The notes beneath the pieces were generated by a model. That model searched no databases. It saw only the letters and a program-made list of their open reading frames with translations, and was not told where the DNA came from. From contig NZ_OY762555.1 of NCBI RefSeq assembly GCF_963666015.1, positions 1,054,001 through 1,118,000 on the forward strand: 64,000 nt of DNA. The letters are read 5' to 3'. The stretch's first letter is position 1. Every line of letters starts with the position of its first letter. Made by a program: the position numbers and the translations under genes. This document shows, in pieces, positions 63,122 through 64,000 of the stretch. Source of the stretch: an uncultured Sphaerochaeta sp. (lineage in GTDB: Bacteria; Spirochaetota; Spirochaetia; Sphaerochaetales; Sphaerochaetaceae).

Positions 63122-64000
63122 CTATTCGTAGTTAAGGGCATCAATCGGGTCAAGACGGGAGGCTTTCATTGCTGGATACCACCCAAAGAAGACACCGACA
63201 AACATGGAAAAACCCAACGCCAGTATGACCGAGGTATACGATAAATGCAACGACCAATCCATTACATTGGTCACCCCGTAGCTGATCAAGGCCCCCAGTG
63301 CGATACCCAGCAAGCCTCCGATGATGGTCAGCGTGAGCGCTTCACAGATGAACTGCCCTCGAATGACATTTGGGCTCGCTCCTAAAGCCTTGCGAATACC
63401 AATTTCCTTGGTACGCTCAGCAACGGATACCAGCATGATGTTCATGATCCCAATCCCTCCAACCAAGAGACTGATGGCGGCAATAGCAGCCAGGAAAGCA
63501 CTGAAGGTTCCAGTAATCTCGTTTGCCATATCTGCAAGGCTTGCTGGGCTGAAGATATTGTAACCATCACTTCCCACAATGCCATCAAGGTATTCCGTTA
63601 CCCTGTCAGAAACCTCGATGGTATCGTACCCATCCTGGACTTTCAGGACATACGCGCCCACACCAGAGGTATTGGTGAAACGCTGACCATATGTGTTGTA
63701 AGGAATAAACACCGTGTTATCATAGGAAAGGTTGAAGGTAGCATCCTTGCTCTCGAGAACTCCAACAACCAAATAGCTCTTAGCCTGGTTCCGGAACACA
63801 CTTACATACTGGCCTACAGCACTCTGGTCTGGAAACAACTCCTCAGCAATATCAGAGCCAAGCACGATAACCTGACGGTAGTTGATGTTGTCCATGGACT
63901 CAAAGAAACCACCCTCGGCATACTCCAGATTAAGCACCACTCCATAGCTTGAAAGCACCCCGGAAACCGATGCATTGATGGACTCCTGCCCACTTCGGAT
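63122..64000 (-). CDS. MacB-type ABC transporter permease, 5' part beyond the window
   Basis: C-terminal 293 residues of a FtsX/MacB-like permease; the frame runs open to the window edge at 64000, so the start is not seen. Seen: part of the periplasmic MacB domain (FPDQSAVGQYVSVFRNQAKSYLVVGVLESKD), then helices and the FtsX block ISLLVGGIGIMNIMLVSVAERTKEIGIRKALGASPNVI, and a C-terminal end PLDALNYE-type (DPIDALNYE). It is the permease of a MacAB- or LolE-like exporter; an ATPase gene is expected upstream of it. It is 21 bp before the sensor kinase gene. Confidence 0.93.
   Translation of the reverse strand: MRSGQESINASVSGVLSSYGVVLNLEYAEGGFFESMDNINYRQVIVLGSDIAEELFPDQSAVGQYVSVFRNQAKSYLVVGVLESKDATFNLSYDNTVFIPYNTYGQRFTNTSGVGAYVLKVQDGYDTIEVSDRVTEYLDGIVGSDGYNIFSPASLADMANEITGTFSAFLAAIAAISLLVGGIGIMNIMLVSVAERTKEIGIRKALGASPNVIRGQFICEALTLTIIGGLLGIALGALISYGVTNVMDWSLHLSYTSVILALGFSMFVGVFFGWYPAMKASRLDPIDALNYE

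Noticed and set aside
1..64000. CRISPR arrays, tRNA or rRNA genes, insertion sequences with transposases, prophage
   Set aside because: None was recognised on either strand. A tRNA-finder and a repeat-finder run would be decisive.

Overview
The window reads as chromosomal DNA of a diderm anaerobic bacterium, most likely a spirochaete of the Sphaerochaeta type. That placement is inference from the gene set and protein style (YesM/YesN regulation of sugar uptake, a polysaccharide-lyase-type enzyme, a MsmK/UgpC ATPase, an EpmA/EF-P pair, hybrid cluster protein, outer-membrane-type barrels); no rRNA or tRNA gene was recognised to prove it. Genes are dense, with many 1-17 bp overlaps and good Shine-Dalgarno (SD) sequences.

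Region by region. 1-5.5 kb: a YesM-type sensor kinase, a YesN-type AraC response regulator, a heparinase II/III-like protein and a small TfoX-like protein. 5.6-6.8 kb: a sugar-ABC ATPase with its own promoter, whose Q-loop has been overwritten by a copy of nearby sequence. 6.8-10.8 kb (minus strand): a UPF0316 membrane protein and an aspartate kinase, with a complete group II intron lodged in the tail of the aspartate kinase terminator. 10.9-14.3 kb: an MFS, a MATE and a YkvA-like gene. 14.5-24 kb (minus): guaA, a three-gene ECF vitamin-type transporter with a fused double ATPase, plsC, an ABC exporter, a DEAD-box helicase and a class IV aminotransferase. 24-30.7 kb (minus): ftsK, rsmG, mnmG and mnmE, a conserved tRNA-modification and cell-division neighbourhood. 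30.8-32.4 kb (plus): epmA and efp, divergent from mnmE across a very short shared promoter. 32.5-37.7 kb: a sugar-binding protein, two permeases and a convergent GH105-like hydrolase. 37.8-42.9 kb: a TetR repressor with an RND exporter, a LolA-like protein and a barrel protein, with matching 20-bp operators before tetR and before the RND gene. 43-45.7 kb: hcp, a cupin gene and mntP. 45.7-50 kb: an MFS gene, a lysine-2,3-aminomutase-like gene, a coiled-coil membrane protein and coaE. 50-55.4 kb (minus): polA, an MBL-fold hydrolase, a small membrane protein and two diverged outer-membrane-like proteins. 55.6-64 kb (minus): nadE, a TrmA/RlmD-type methyltransferase, pepF, an NtrC-type two-component pair and the 3' part of a MacB-type permease cut by the window edge.

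How the genes work together. EpmA, EF-P and the aminomutase-like enzyme at 47 kb could together supply beta-lysylated EF-P. The sugar-binding protein and permeases have no ATPase beside them and would have to borrow one such as the MsmK-like protein at 5.7 kb, which is itself abnormal. The TetR operon looks like a self-contained envelope lipid or hydrophobe exporter. No CRISPR array, prophage or insertion sequence was seen; the only mobile element is the group II intron. The most unusual signals are the Q-loop microduplication, the intron in a terminator, back-to-back apparently leaderless genes sharing one palindromic -35 hexamer, the asymmetric ECF ATPase and the TetR operator pair.
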